The position numbers and the translations under genes are program-made. From Clytia hemisphaerica (Eukaryota; Cnidaria; Hydrozoa; Leptothecata; Clytiidae): a stretch of 64,000 nucleotides of DNA. The notes beneath the pieces are model-generated. The model was not told where the DNA came from, did no database searches, and was given only the letters and a program-made list of their open reading frames with translations. Where the stretch lies: assembly GCA_902728285.1 (NCBI GenBank), contig CACVBU010000501.1, forward strand, positions 669,237 to 733,236, read 5' to 3'. Below are positions 33,291 through 45,897 of this stretch, in pieces (position 1 is the first letter of the stretch; every line of letters starts with the position of its first letter).

Positions 33291-36200
33291 AAGGGTATAC
33301 ATAAATAACAAAAATATTCTTAACTTTTTTTCGTTTTTATCAGTTTGAGTTATTTATATATCAATACTATTCCTTTCTAAAATTTCACTATATCAATAGA
33401 AATACAATGTATAGCAAAGTGCCCTCCCGGTTATTACCATAATGGCTTTATGGCAACTCCTGAACTTGGGCACAGGATGTATGGTAAATAGAAATAGAAA
33501 TTATTCTAAATACAAAGCTTACAGTTTAGCATATTTGGTTATATTGTTAGCATATTTAAACACGCATTCATACATCTTACCTTCAACGTTGCAAGATGTT
33601 GCTGTTGATGTTGATTCCGTTTTATTTTCAGGTTTTCAGTTCAGACAAAGATAAATCAAATTCAAAGTTTTTCAACGGTTTTCGCAATACACGCTGGCAA
33701 TTCCTACACACTGGACTGTTTCCCACTCTAAAGTCGCTTCTTCTCCAGTATCTTTACTTTTCTTTATGCTATTGCTCAAAACCACTTCCAAAAAAATCAT
33801 TACAATCATGAAAATTTGGCTGTTTGAAAAACTATGATAATCATGAAAATTTCTGCCGCTAGAATGTTGTTCCGATTATATGATTTCGAAGAAAAATCTT
33901 GAGTGGTTTTTAACGTTTACCTTAAGGGAAGAAATTTTCGCGGAAGTTAATTTCGAAACACGAATATTCGATTTTATACACGATTTTCTTATGTTAACCT
34001 TTCATAGTATCTACGTACGCACTAAAGTGGGGGGGGGGTGATAAGAAAGCGTACGTACACAATAAAGTAATAAATGCCTCTTCCTTGAACTGTCTTGACT
34101 TTTCAAAAACCCATTTTACAGCTATGCTATCCTATCGCCATTATTTCATTGAGTTTTAATATTATTAAGCTAAGCTATATGTTTATGAAGAGAGACAAAG
34201 GGGGGGGGGTTAACTGAAAATAAGGCAGGGGTTGGGGCTCAGAGCAAATGTGTACGTTTGCGTATGTGAGGGGTGGGGTTGAATTTTCGTATTTCAATTC
34301 TGTTGTCCATATCTTTCAGATTTTTTTAGTTTTTTTCAAATTTCTGCCTCCTTGTTGTTATAAACCAGGTTCAAATTAAAAATGAAACGTGTGTTTATCT
34401 TGAAATATATATAGATTTTTTCGGTAACAAATTTGAAAGAGTAAAATGTTCTTTTTTAACATAAATAATAAGAAATAAAATTTATAGCAGTGTACACACT
34501 TTTTGGTCTGTAATAGATTAATAATAGAATAGAAGTTTTTACATACCGCTCAATACCTTAATTAATATCCTTAATTTTCGCGCATTTTATTATATTGTTA
34601 TCGACATTGTATATTATTCCAAAATTTGAAAATTTAATTGAAGAAAAAACATATTATTAAATTCAGCAAAAGCAATACTGTACTCTAGTTCGAGCATATA
34701 AAAGGATGGGTAAAAACAAAAAAGATAGTAAACAAATATTTCTTGAAGCTACCAAAGCTATTGTTTAAGCTAGAAATACCCAAAAATATTTGTCATTAAT
34801 TCGCGCATCCTTTAATTATCGGGTGGTCAAAGAGTGCGAAAATTAAAGAATTAAAGTAATCAGTAAATCAAAATCACCCCACCCGCAATCAATTAAAGAC
34901 CAGAGAATGATCGCTCATCTCACTAAAAATCTCAATAAAAATACATACATCTATTCTAATAAAAAGTCCCAATATAATTCTATACCTTCCAGAGATTAGG
35001 TTATTTTCCAAATGGTGACGGGCTATACTATACCAAAAACTAATCGACCGCCGGAGGCGGTTTCTCTCATAGTGGTACGCTAATCTCGTTTTGCCTTAGC
35101 TCATTACTTTGTCTACCATTTACTTTCGGTTTTTTTTAACTAGATTATCCAGGTGTTTCTCTTTCTTTTTTCCCTGAATGTCTTTTATTTGGAATTGAAT
35201 AATCGAGACATGAAAAATTACTATATTGTATCTGTTTTCAATGAGTAATCTAAAATGTACTGGAGATGACATGTTTATCTGGTGCGTTAATAATGTGCGT
35301 GTGTAGCACGCATTGTGTGTCCTAGTTATTTGGTGTCTATATCATGTTGGGCACATTTATGTGTTTATGTTTTTGATATTGGGCCGCTCCGAAAGCCATC
35401 AGGAAGACATCGATTGCTTGTAATTTAAAGGATGGGCATAAGTTGATGTGACTTCGAATTCACCGATTTGGCCTAAAATTTGTTAGTTTAAAAAATTTGT
35501 TGGAAGGAATTGGATCCTGAATAAATTATTGTGAATTGGCATCTTTATCAACCACAACCATCAACTATCCAACTTAGATTGTGTCATCACATCATAATAC
35601 ATGAACATGAACAAAGCACTAAAACACAGCACAGCAAAATTTGGTAGCAACATCTGATGATCGGTGTTAACTTTAAAACCTGACTTTGGTATCTGACTCT
35701 GGACTCTTCCTTCAAATAATATATACCTAAAAAAGACATTAGCTAATGGATAATGATGACCATGGGCTGGACTGGCCCTACCAGAGCCCTGCAAACTTTA
35801 ATCACAACTCTATCCGCACCATGCAGGCACCATGTACATAATTCTTACCATTCAGCCATTCTTACACCAGCATAACTTTTATTATTGGAAAATGTATTTG
35901 TTGAATGAGTAGTAAATGAAGATAAAAGATGGAATATTGAGGCCCTTGTGTGTCTGTTTGCCTGTGTGTGGAGATACAAGGCCCGTCGACAGACAGGGGG
36001 CATGAAAATGAATTATAACCATATGGTAACAACTAACTGCCTGTCTGACAAGACGTAGATACGTGTTTTCCAAATTGAATTCAATATTGGTTGGAATTGT
36101 GTCACTCACGTGCAATGTTATGATGTAATGTGACAAACTTGATGATGTGATAATACTTGACGAAAGCCGCCTAATTTGGGACCCTGCTGTGGCTGTGGGG

Positions 36201-36368
36201 AGCATCATTATTATTGCTCCTGGTAGAAATTATTTTGATGCATTTGTTTAAATTAATTGTCCATTACAATTAAAAATTATGATATATTACAAAATTGTAA
36301 TATTATAATCAATAGTATTATGTCAATGTTTACCGTAGATGGCCTTATCTCTGTCACCTTCTCCGCCC
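33291..36368. other. Intergenic, no supported gene
   Basis: AT-rich DNA with short chance open frames (33442-33654, 33596-33811, 35561-35794, 35882-36208). Two G runs (about 34029-34037 and 34201-34210) resemble the G-run element at 13.4 kb but lack its ends. No splice-bounded coding exon was found. Confidence 0.4.
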
Positions 36369-36593
36369 TACCGTAAGTTGGTCATATATCAGCATCCCTC
36401 GTCTAATTCCTACACCCTTCTTTAGAGAAACGAATAAAATGAAAGCTTGAATCACTGATTGAAAAAAGTTAAAAATTATTCCTCTCTCACCACTAAGCAA
36501 AGAAAAACAGTTTAAACCTTTCTATAAATTTCAGCTTATAAAAAGGGTGTCGGAATTAGAGGAGGGGTGTCGACATTAGACCAAGTTACGGTA
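36369..36593. repeat. MITE with TA-flanked CCGTAAGTTGGTC termini, copy 2
   Basis: Left TACCGTAAGTTGGTCATAT; right TGTCGACATTAGACCAAGTT, then ACGGTA. The interior shares ATCACTGATTGAAAAA, CACCACTAAGCAAAGAAA and GTCGGAATTAGAGGAGG with copy 1 at 12182-12392. Confidence 0.8.
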
Positions 36594-38019
36594 ATCACCC
36601 CCTCCGGGGAACAATCGGTATTTTTAAAATTCTGAATTACAGCCTGAAAAGGAGAAAGCTTTATATAATTTTTACATGTGATGGCCTTTTTCCTATTAAA
36701 ATAGCTGTACGTTTAGTGGTTTGAAATTTGACAGCTGTTGTACCTTGAATCATTAATGATCACTTTTTGGTAAAGTTTTCAGTTTTTAGCATAAATTTGT
36801 TTTTTATATTTTTACATGGTATAAAAACCTTTTTTCTTTCAAAAAAACAAAACAAAACTATTAAATTTGGAAGCCATTTTTACTGTTTTCTGATATTTTT
36901 TATTCTGCTTATAATCAGATCACTTTTAGTTTTATTGATTCATGAAACAGAACAAAATTTATCAAGTCAAAATATACCAAACTGATTCATTATACAAGTT
37001 ATCTCATGTTATTATTAACTTTTAATTTTTTGTTGTTAACAAGATAGCTTTGTATAAATATAAAACTAATAAAAACCAACATTGTTAAAAAATCATAAGA
37101 TATAAAATAAATAAAAAATGTTACCCCATTATCTGATGATAACTTTCAGCACTTAAAATTCAGATTATTTTTTTTTTATTATCACATTGTAATATCAATG
37201 AACTTTAAAGTAAGTTAACTTAATCGCAGCTTTGGGTTGTAATATGTGATATTCTAAATGTTTCGTATGTTGTCAAGTGATACTTCATTGGAATCAGTTT
37301 CTACAGTATACCTTTTTTGTATTTTTAAAATAAATTACTTGAAATTATATATTTTGGGGGTGATTATTAAAATTTTGAGAATAAGAAAATCTCAAAAGAC
37401 TTTTGAAGAATGCTTTTCTTCTTTCAAATCTCTACTTTCTGAAAAGTTTTTTTCGTACGAGCGAAAAACGCCCCGCAAGGCTGATGGAATTCAACGTGCA
37501 CGCACGCTCGATGCCCCGCCACTACGTTCATCCTTTTGACAAATCTCATCAAAACCGACCAAAAATAAAATTTTACCATTTTAAGGTACACGAGGACAGA
37601 TTTCTATATAAATTAATAGTAGAATTTCACTTAATTCAGCCTTGATTGTAAAAGTTTGGAATCCGAAAAGATGAGGTATTTGCAACTTAAATATATTTTT
37701 TGCATGAAAGGGCTATGTCCTTTTACAAAGAAATATTTGCCGTATGTGGGTTTGTAACTTTAAAAAAATTCTCTTGTGTTGCTAGAACCCAGATCTGGAG
37801 TTCTAAAGACAATGGGGTATTTTCCAAATTCACCATGCATTTTATAGATTTTTTGTTTTTGAAATGTCAATCCTTAATTACCATACATACATGTATTTTA
37901 TTGAAAAGAGTTAACGAGACACTTTAAGTTTAATCGGCTAAACTTTCGTAAATCTCGTGGAATTTTCCCCTTCTTCGCGAAAGTTTGTCTCGCGAAAATC
38001 TAAAATCACTCATTCCCGA
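36594..38019. other. Intergenic, no supported gene
   Basis: Mostly AT-rich. A short GC-richer patch at about 37455-37530 (GAGCGAAAAACGCCCCGCAA) lies in overlapping open frames with no domain I recognise. Confidence 0.4.
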
Positions 38020-39190
38020 AAGATTTAGTCCTTATAGTGCAGTGAGTGTATAGGATATCTGAGACCGTAGATACATACCTTGTCGGAGAAAAAAGTGACA
38101 AATATTTTTCCCCGACGAAAATTTTCCCCGGCCTTAATGCGTTTATCAACTACCAGCAAGTGACGAATTTTCCCCAACGAAAATTTTTCCCGACGAAGTT
38201 TTCGCCGATAAGGTAATTGAGAGAAGAACCAATGCGCATTTTTTTCTAAGGCTTTGTTTTCCCCCAAATAGCTTCTAGTCCAGTTGGGTATATGATATTT
38301 AAGACCGTAGATGCCTAATTGAGAAGAATCGATGCGTATTTTTTTTAGGCTTCATTTTCTCCAAATAGCTCATAGTCCAGTTGGATATATGATATCTAAG
38401 ACCGTAGATGCCTAATTCTGAGAAGAACCGATACGTATTTTTTTTTGAGGCTTCGTTTTCTCCAAATAGCTCATAGTCCAGTTGGATATATGATATCTAA
38501 GACCGTAGAAGATACCTAATTGAGAAGAATCGATGCGTATTTTTTTTTAGGCTTCCTTTTCCCCAAATAGCTCATAGTCCAGTTGGATATATGATATCTA
38601 AGACCTTAGAAGATACCTAATTGAGAAGAATCGATGCGTATTTTTTTTAGGCTTCGTTTTCTCCAAATAGCTCATAGTCCAGTTGGATATATGATATCTA
38701 AGACCGTAGAAGATACCTAATTGAGAAGAATCGATGCGTATTTTTTTTTAGGCTTCGTTTTCTCCAAATAGCTAATAGTCCAGTTGGATAAATGATATCT
38801 AAGACCGTAGAAGATACCTAATTGAGAAGAATCGATGCGCATTTTTTTTAGGCTTCGTTTTCCCCAAATAGCTCATATCATAGTCCAGTTGGACATATGA
38901 TATCTAAGACCGTAGAGGATACCTAATTGAGAAGAATCGATGCGCATTTTTTTTAGGCTTCGTTTTCTCCAAATAGCTCATATTCCAGTTGGATATATGA
39001 TATCTAAGACCTTAGATGCCTAATTGAGAAGAATCGATGCGCATTTTTTTCTGAGGCCTCGTTTTCTCCAAATAGCTCATATTCCAGTTGGATATATGAT
39101 ATCTAAGACCTTAGATGCCTAATTGAGAAGAATCGATGCGCATTTTTTTCTGAGGCCTCGTTTTCTCCTCGTTTTCTCCAAATAGCTCAT
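38020..39190. repeat. Tandem satellite, period about 102 bp, nine or more units
   Basis: Units read CTCATAGTCCAGTTGGATAT, ATGATATCTAAGACCGTAGA, then GATACCTAATTGAGAAGAAT, CGATGCGTATTTTTTTTAGG and CTTCGTTTTCTCCAAATAG. Anchors (TCCAGTTGG) fall near 38280, 38377, 38477, 38579, 38681, 38780, 38886, 38985 and 39085. Some units are shortened (GTAGATGCCTAATTG), and the last contains a small CTCGTTTTCTC duplication. The first unit is split by the transposon at 38077-38215. Confidence 0.9.
38077..38215. repeat. TACCTTA-type element inserted into the satellite
   Basis: It begins TACCTTGTCGGAGAAAAAAG and ends AAGTTTTCGCCGATAAGGTA. The interior consists of TTTTCCCCGACGAAA-like repeats, and it shares GCGTTTA(T/C)CAACTACCA with the copy at 23215-23401. 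It interrupts a satellite unit between GTAGATACA and AATTGAGAG, where other units read GTAGATACCTAATTGAG or GTAGATGCCTAATTGAG. Confidence 0.85.
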
Positions 39191-39875
39191 AGCTCCCATG
39201 TACATTAGATATGGGCGAAAAGATTCGGAATCCGAGACGCTGCTGCCCATTCATTATAAAGGCGTTTTCAAAGAATCGCTTTACCTGTTGTGTCTTAAAT
39301 TTGAGTGGAGAATGTTAAGTCGTGAATATTTAAAGGACTTTCTGTCGAGAGACCATTCTGTAGCAAGTGAAGTAACCCATTAAATGCCATCAACTCCGTA
39401 ACTTCAACTATATTTTCAAATATTTTTATTTCAAATGCCTCTACACACTCCAACTAAAAAAACAATTCTGGCAGGGTAAAATAACAGGGCGTAAAATATT
39501 TGCACCAGCCGTAACTCGAAAAATCTATTTTAGAGGTAATTTCAAATTTCGAAGAAAAGCAAAACTGTGATTCTCCACAGTATCTATCACCCGTTAGACT
39601 CAAATTATTATATACTTATGTGGACGAATCCGAGAAAATAAATTGTTAAATCTTAAAAACAATGAGTAACAGTGAATGAATAAAACACTGCGGTGACAAA
39701 AGCCACACCAATCTCACGAATAAGAAATACTAAGAAAAGATTATTCAATGTAAAAGGGTGCGTTTACACCTACTGACATTTGGTAATTGCTCATGAGGGA
39801 TTAAATCTTAATAACTTTTCAATTGTTTTTTCGTCATCATCTTATTAATGTCATTACAGAAAAAGTGATTCTGGA

Positions 39876-40356
39876 TGGGTTTACATCTGTAGGGGAGAAT
39901 CGATTAACACTCCCTTTGTCAATTCAGAACATAAAACTCAAAATCACTTTTATGAATTCTTTTTATAAACATTACTATCGATCTTCTCCATTGTTACAAG
40001 AGGTAGGTTTGGGTACCTCTTAAGACAAAGTACGTAACGAGGAGAAAATCCATTAAGTTTTGAAAAGAAATCGCGTGAACGATTTTTCCAATTCATTTTA
40101 AATAAAAAATTGGAAAATGATTTCGATGAAAATGATGACAACTACGCAAATGACTTTTTCGATAAAGCTTTACTATGCAGCATGAACTTGTATTGTGTCC
40201 CGTTGAAATGTAAAGACGGTTGAATATAGAAAAACCGCATTCTGAAATGAACCAATCAGAAAGCTTAGGGAAAATCAATTTTGACTTACAGAATCAAAGG
40301 AAATCGTGCGATTATCATTGTATTCCTTAATCTATTCTCCCCTAGATGTAAACCCA
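39876..40356. repeat. Inverted-repeat element with GGGTTTACATCTGTAGGGGAGA ends
   Basis: The left arm (TGGGTTTACATCTGTAGGGG, then AGAATCGATTAA) is the complement of the right arm (TTAATCTATTCTCCCCTAGA, then TGTAAACCCA). About 480 bp with no transposase; the short frames at 39823-40278 fall in it. Confidence 0.75.
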
Positions 40357-40785
40357 CTCATTCTGCTCTCATGTTCAAGTTTGACAGTTCAAACAATGAA
40401 ACGCAAGGAATCTCTCTAAAATTCGGTCATTAAACTTCTAACTGCTTGCCTTAACCTTTAGCTATGCCAAAACTTGCAGATTTTATAGAGTATAGAAAAA
40501 ACTGAAACACTTTAAAAAGCCAAAAATGTAATTTTTTCCAGTTTTTTTCTCGTTGTTCTGGTCCTTTGTTTGATTTGAAATGCCAGAAAAAGGAATTCCT
40601 TCGCTTAAAATGGCATTTCTCTATCTTTGATTCTTTGAATAGTACTGTGATTGAGACATGCGCGATAAAATTCTTATTCTTCCCGTCTCCACAGGTTTAA
40701 TTTCAGAGAAAGCTAAACTGTGGTGCTCACGGCAACGTTAGACAGGATTGAAAATTTATTAATGACTGGATAATTACTTTTATAC

Positions 40786-41545
40786 ACACTTGCAGGGATA
40801 TGTTATAGCGGAGCTGGATGAAGGACGAGAATCCCTTAGCGGATTGCTTCTTTGTCTTTTCTATTGTAAACTGTTGATAATAGAAATCCATCTCTGTCCC
40901 CTTGAGTGTTCTGTTTTTATAAGAAAAATGAAGCAGACAAAGTATTCATGCAGTACGTTTGCACATACTTTGCTATGATGTTCCCGCTTTTCACCAAAAT
41001 AGTATTTGTAGAAGTTACCTCAAAAGCTTCCTTGTAAATGAAATCTATTTTTATCAGCGTGTGTTATGAATTTGAGAAGCTTTCATGATTTCTCTTTAAA
41101 AATTTCGGATGTAAATATTTTGACAAATATTGTTTCAATTGACTTGAAATTTTTTCCATAATCAGACATACCGACTTGCTATCTGAAAATATCAGTTAGA
41201 AAGTGAGGCAACCCGCGGTGTAGCGCGGTATTTCAAATGAAAAAGTACTATTTATAATCTTAGAGAAGAAACTTCTTATAACTTTACTAATGAAAACAAT
41301 GTTTTTCATTTTTTTAAATTGTCATTCACCAATGTTTTACAGACCCTCTTGATAATTAAAAGTTTTTAATCGTGAACGATAAATGCAGCAGCAGAATCAT
41401 TGGCTAAGAGGAAATCCAAATTTCACGAGTTTGTAATTAAAAAAGTTAAATTTCATATCAAATTTTAATGTCAGGGACAGAGATAGAACAAGGCTTTTTT
41501 AAATGTGCGTTATCCAGCTCCGCTATAACATATCCCTGACACTTG
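40786..41545. mobile_element. hAT-like non-autonomous transposon with target-site duplication
   Basis: The element 40793-41538 starts CAGGGATATGTTATAGCGGA (then GCTGGAT) and ends with the exact complement ATCCAGC, then TCCGCTATAACATATCCCTG. It is flanked by ACACTTG at 40786-40792 and 41539-41545, an exact 7-bp direct repeat. CAGGG ends with a 7-8 bp duplication fit hAT-type elements (canonical length 8). The two short frames beginning QGYVIAELD on opposite strands are translations of the inverted repeats. No transposase is encoded in the 746 bp. Confidence 0.8.
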
Positions 41546-44500
41546 TAAGTCAGAGTAAGGATTTCTTTTGAATGAAACTCATTTCCGTGATATTCTAGCC
41601 TGTGCCAAACCCCCACAGCGAGGTGATTTTTCAAATCGAAAAAAACTTTCCGTGAGAGGGTTTGCAACGTCGAGGCGATCTTCTTGTCCACCAGAAAACC
41701 CAGAAACACGTTTTCTACAATGTGGTGCTCACGGTAAGAAAACAAATCGTTTCAATTGAAGTATTGCTTTCAGGACTTTTCGGACCAAATACCACCTCTT
41801 ATTATTGCCCCGCAGGGGCTTTTGTTGCTTCACGATATAGGAAGCTTCTGCAAAAAAATTGTTCATGTTCCGTTCGTGGCGATATAGACTAGCGCGTTAC
41901 ACTTTTATTTTTGGCCGCCGCGCATTGAAGCTCAGAGTCAAATCAGAGTTGAGATTTGAGAGTTGAAGTTAGAGTTAGAGTTTCGAGTAGACTCGACTCG
42001 AATCGAATATCTAGTGTAATTTTTATGTAATTACAATTCTCGATTGACATGATCATCTATGAATTTTAAAGCGTCTGTAATGCTCTGCGGGGCATTCATA
42101 GCCTTAGCTAATTGCTAGTATAAACTTAGCAGCTATTTGGTCGATTTCGAGAAATTAAATTGTTAAATTGAAAGTTTTGCTTTGAGGGCCTATTCGGAGC
42201 AAAATTCACTCGTATTATAGGACTCGTATTATAGTATTATATATCTGGACTTGGCATGATGATGTGACGTGATCGAATCCGAGAAAATATATAATAGTTA
42301 TACAGAAAATCCGGAACGAGTGAAATATTTCCATATTGTACGAGCAAATGTCTGATAACTGGTTTATCGATGACCCAAAAAATGCACTTTCGTGTTGGGG
42401 GCGTAGGTTGAATTTGGATCCTAACCTAAGAATACCGTAAGATTATTTTAAGATGATTTTATCAAAAAGTTAAAAATATCCATGATGAAATGGAAAACAC
42501 CATTTTCATAAAAAAAACTAAAAAACGTACTAAAGTTTGTCTATCAATTTGCAGCAGAGACAAAAAAGACTGCTACTTTGATGAAGATGAAAAATTAAAA
42601 ACGAAGAAAAAGATAGTCAACTTCTTGTAGAATTGAGCTTTGATCACCAATTTTCATATCAAGAAATTTTCAATCTTAAAGACGTCGCTATGAAAAAATC
42701 TTCAAAAATCTTCATTCAGTCAAAAAAAACCTTAAAATATTTGTTTGCTTGTCCAAAAGGTCTCTTTTTTGATCATTTTTCAAATGAATCAGTGAAAGAC
42801 TTTCGGCTATATTTTTCAATGGAGCAAAGGGACGTTGGGCTTGACTGTTCGAAATGTATCTTAAACTTTTTACACAGCAGTTCAATTTCTTCTGTAAATG
42901 TTTTTGGAAAATTTTTTCAGCAAGTGATGATCTTCTCAGATCAAAGAATTAATTCTTGTGAAAATTATAGTAACTTTTGCACCATTCTTTGGATTTTTGC
43001 AATCTTCATTGCGAGATTTTTTTCAATTTGATAACATTCAGACCCTGGTTATCCTTTTATCCCTGATATTTTTTTGCTATCTAAAGTATTTACATTTTCA
43101 AACTTTTATGAATGAGCTTTTCAAAAAGGATTACCTAACCCCAGTTTAATGTTAAAAGTTAGAGATTTTATGTTTCACAGCAAAGTGCTACCAAGGGGTA
43201 ATTCGGGTCCCATATCTTACGAAAGAGTTATCTGTTTGCCTTGAAATTTGACAGCCTTCTTCATAACTAAGGTTGAACTACCACTGGTGTAAAAATGAAC
43301 GTTTTAACATAAGTAGAAAAAAAGCTTTTTTTTTTCAATCGCAAATTTAACCGCTAAAAACCGCTTACTTCAAATATAGCACTTTTGATTCTCTAAACAA
43401 GAACAAAAAAATTATAATTGTATTTGACTATCAAAAGTTACAGGCATTCTTGCTTCCACTGTCAATTATATCTGAACAGACTTTAATTCGAATTCTATTA
43501 AAGTCTGTCTAAAAAGTAGTGGACACTCAACTTTTTTTGACTTTGTTTCAGTATGTATTGATGCTATATTAAAAAGCTATATAGCATTGGAAAGATAATT
43601 CTAAGAAGGAGGATTTAAAAATTGAATTTCTTTTTGAAAAGTTGGAAAATGAACACAGATTTGAAATCAGCAAAGTTCTCAAAGATTCTAAAAAGTCTAA
43701 TTTTATTCCTTTTTTAAAACAGCAGAAAAAATGTTTATTTTATTCATCTTCATTTTTCTGATTCTTCTATCTTTGTCTCCGAGCTTTATAAGAACATCAA
43801 GATGCTCAGTTTATTATTGGTAGATAGTTTTTGAAATTTTTCTCTTATTTTCCTTCACAAAAAGTTTTTTTATTGCTAGATATCTTTGAATCTGTACCCA
43901 ATAGAACACTTGAACTAATTTGGACATATTTTAGAGGTATTTTGTGGAAAAAATAGTTTTTCGCCAAAATTGAAATTATAAGAACTATATTCAAGATGAC
44001 AACTTTCTTGTCAGTTTGAATGATAAGTTTTGAAGGTGCTTGAAACTTTCACAGTATTATTTAGATGTACTTTTTCACTGATTTCTAAAAAATATTTCAC
44101 TGAAATATCGTGAAGGCATTCGAGGCACTTTGTTTATTTTTGAGTTCTTTCAGCCCAGCCATTTTGTGCTTGTTTAAATTTCTTACTGTTGATCTTTCCT
44201 TTACAATGATTTTATAATGCAAGTGTATTATCAAGGGCATATCATTAATGTCTAAAACACACTGAGAAGTAAGTATTAACGACAAACCAATAAAATTTAC
44301 CATTAAAGATGCTTCATTACTGATCTCTTGATAAAAAAATAATCATCAAATACGACAGAGATAGAACAAGAGAAGTTCAGATGTTATCATTCCAGCCGCG
44401 GCTTTCTTATACTATGATTAGACTTGAGTGTCTTAGCTCCACTGTGGTATGAAAATCTTTTGGAGGCACCTGGTGGCAAGGTGGTCTTTATAGGCTGAAG

Positions 44501-45897
44501 TTTGAAACATTTCATTTGGACTCATTACATAATTGATTTGAAAAAAAAAGAGGATCACACCGTGAACGTAGTTTGTTAAGCATCACTTCTTCTTTTAGGT
44601 TTGAATATATATATTATCCTATATACATTTACATATGTTTTACCAACAATAAAACTTGGTAATATACACACGGTCGCTTCTAGAAAAAGTATTAAAAAAC
44701 TTTCAAAAGTTACCTATCTATATCATTCTTTCGTTTTATATTTTATATTTTAGCAACAATACAAGCTTATAAGGTTACTTTCAAAACTACTTGGTCCCCG
44801 GGTTTTTGTAGGCTACTGGCATACGCTAACGGATTCGCGCTCCTTATAGATATATACTACCAGTGGTATTAATTGTAGAGGTCTGCGATTCAGACTAGGG
44901 GTTTTGGTTGCGAATTCAAAGATAATAATATATCAACTAAATAAAAAAAATTCATGAAAATGATTGTAATTTCTAGAAAATTTACACTTTATGTCTTGAC
45001 CTTGTCATCAAGCACACCTATTTTTTCCCCAATGCCTATTCTCTCTAGCATTCAGGTGTTAATACCTTGAGGAAACTATATCGCGGTTTTATGTACTACG
45101 AAAATTGGTTTTGCAAAATACAACTTCATAAAAAATCTCGAAAGACCCCCATAGTAGTGGGAAATTTGTTCGTTTTTTTTTGAGGTCGCTTAAACCTAAC
45201 TCGAGACATTAATCCTTAAAAACAGTGTTTTTTAGTGTTTTTCAGCCAGAAACAGCTGTTTTGTCCAGTTTTTGCGATTTCGGAAGCTAAATATCTCGAG
45301 TTAGGTACTGAAATCACATATACTCGCAATATATCACTAATCTTAATTTTTTGAGAGCTTTCCAAAAATATACAACAGGTCTCCGTTTTCTCAAGCTAAA
45401 ATTTTCATCAATTTTTCACCCTATGATTTTTGCCTGAGACCGTCGTATTTGTCCGAAAATCACACCAAAGTGTCCGAAAAAAAATTGGCACCCAAGTTAT
45501 TTTGATTCCCCTACCCCTTAGCTTTCCAAAAATGTATAACAAGTGCTTTGACTAAAAAAATCGAGCGATTTTACAAATTTCCCCCTACTACCAGGAAGAT
45601 TTAATGAATTTTGGCAAAGTAGGGACTTAGTAAGATACTGTCTCCCAATAGTGTTACCAATCGCATCAAATTTCACAAGTATCGCAAAAAAGAAGAAGCT
45701 AAAACTGGTAAAATTCAATTTGATTAAAGAGTATCATGAAATGAAAAATAATCGCTGTGAAATCTCTGGAAAATAATGTAAGGCTGATTAATATCTACGA
45801 ACGATGCATTCGATTAAGAGCAAGACATAAAGTGTAAAAGTATGTCCTTTTAAAGTTCTTTACTTTTCACCCACATGATCTTCGGCATTAATTGGTG
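41546..45897. other. Intergenic, no supported gene
   Basis: The longest frame (42633-43031, +, 132 codons) is Phe/Lys-rich, has no domain I recognise and no splice context. Near 45155-45590 AGTAGTGGGAAATTTGT and ACAAATTTCCCCCTACTA are inverted, and AACCTAACTCGAGA and ATCTCGAGTTAGGT lie inside, pointing to one more decayed inverted-repeat element. GCCTTAGCTAATTGCTAG at 42102-42119 matches the left flank of the assembly gap. Confidence 0.4.

Noticed and set aside
38020..39190. Possible CRISPR-like array at the 102-bp repeats
   Set aside because: Units are contiguous with no unique spacers, and the context is an animal genome; it is a satellite.
40790..41745. Two frames on opposite strands sharing QGYVIAELD
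   Set aside because: They are translations of the exact terminal inverted repeats of the hAT-like element, not a conserved protein motif.
42633..43031. 132-codon plus-strand frame
   Set aside because: No domain, Phe/Lys-biased composition as expected of AT-rich noise, no splice or promoter context.
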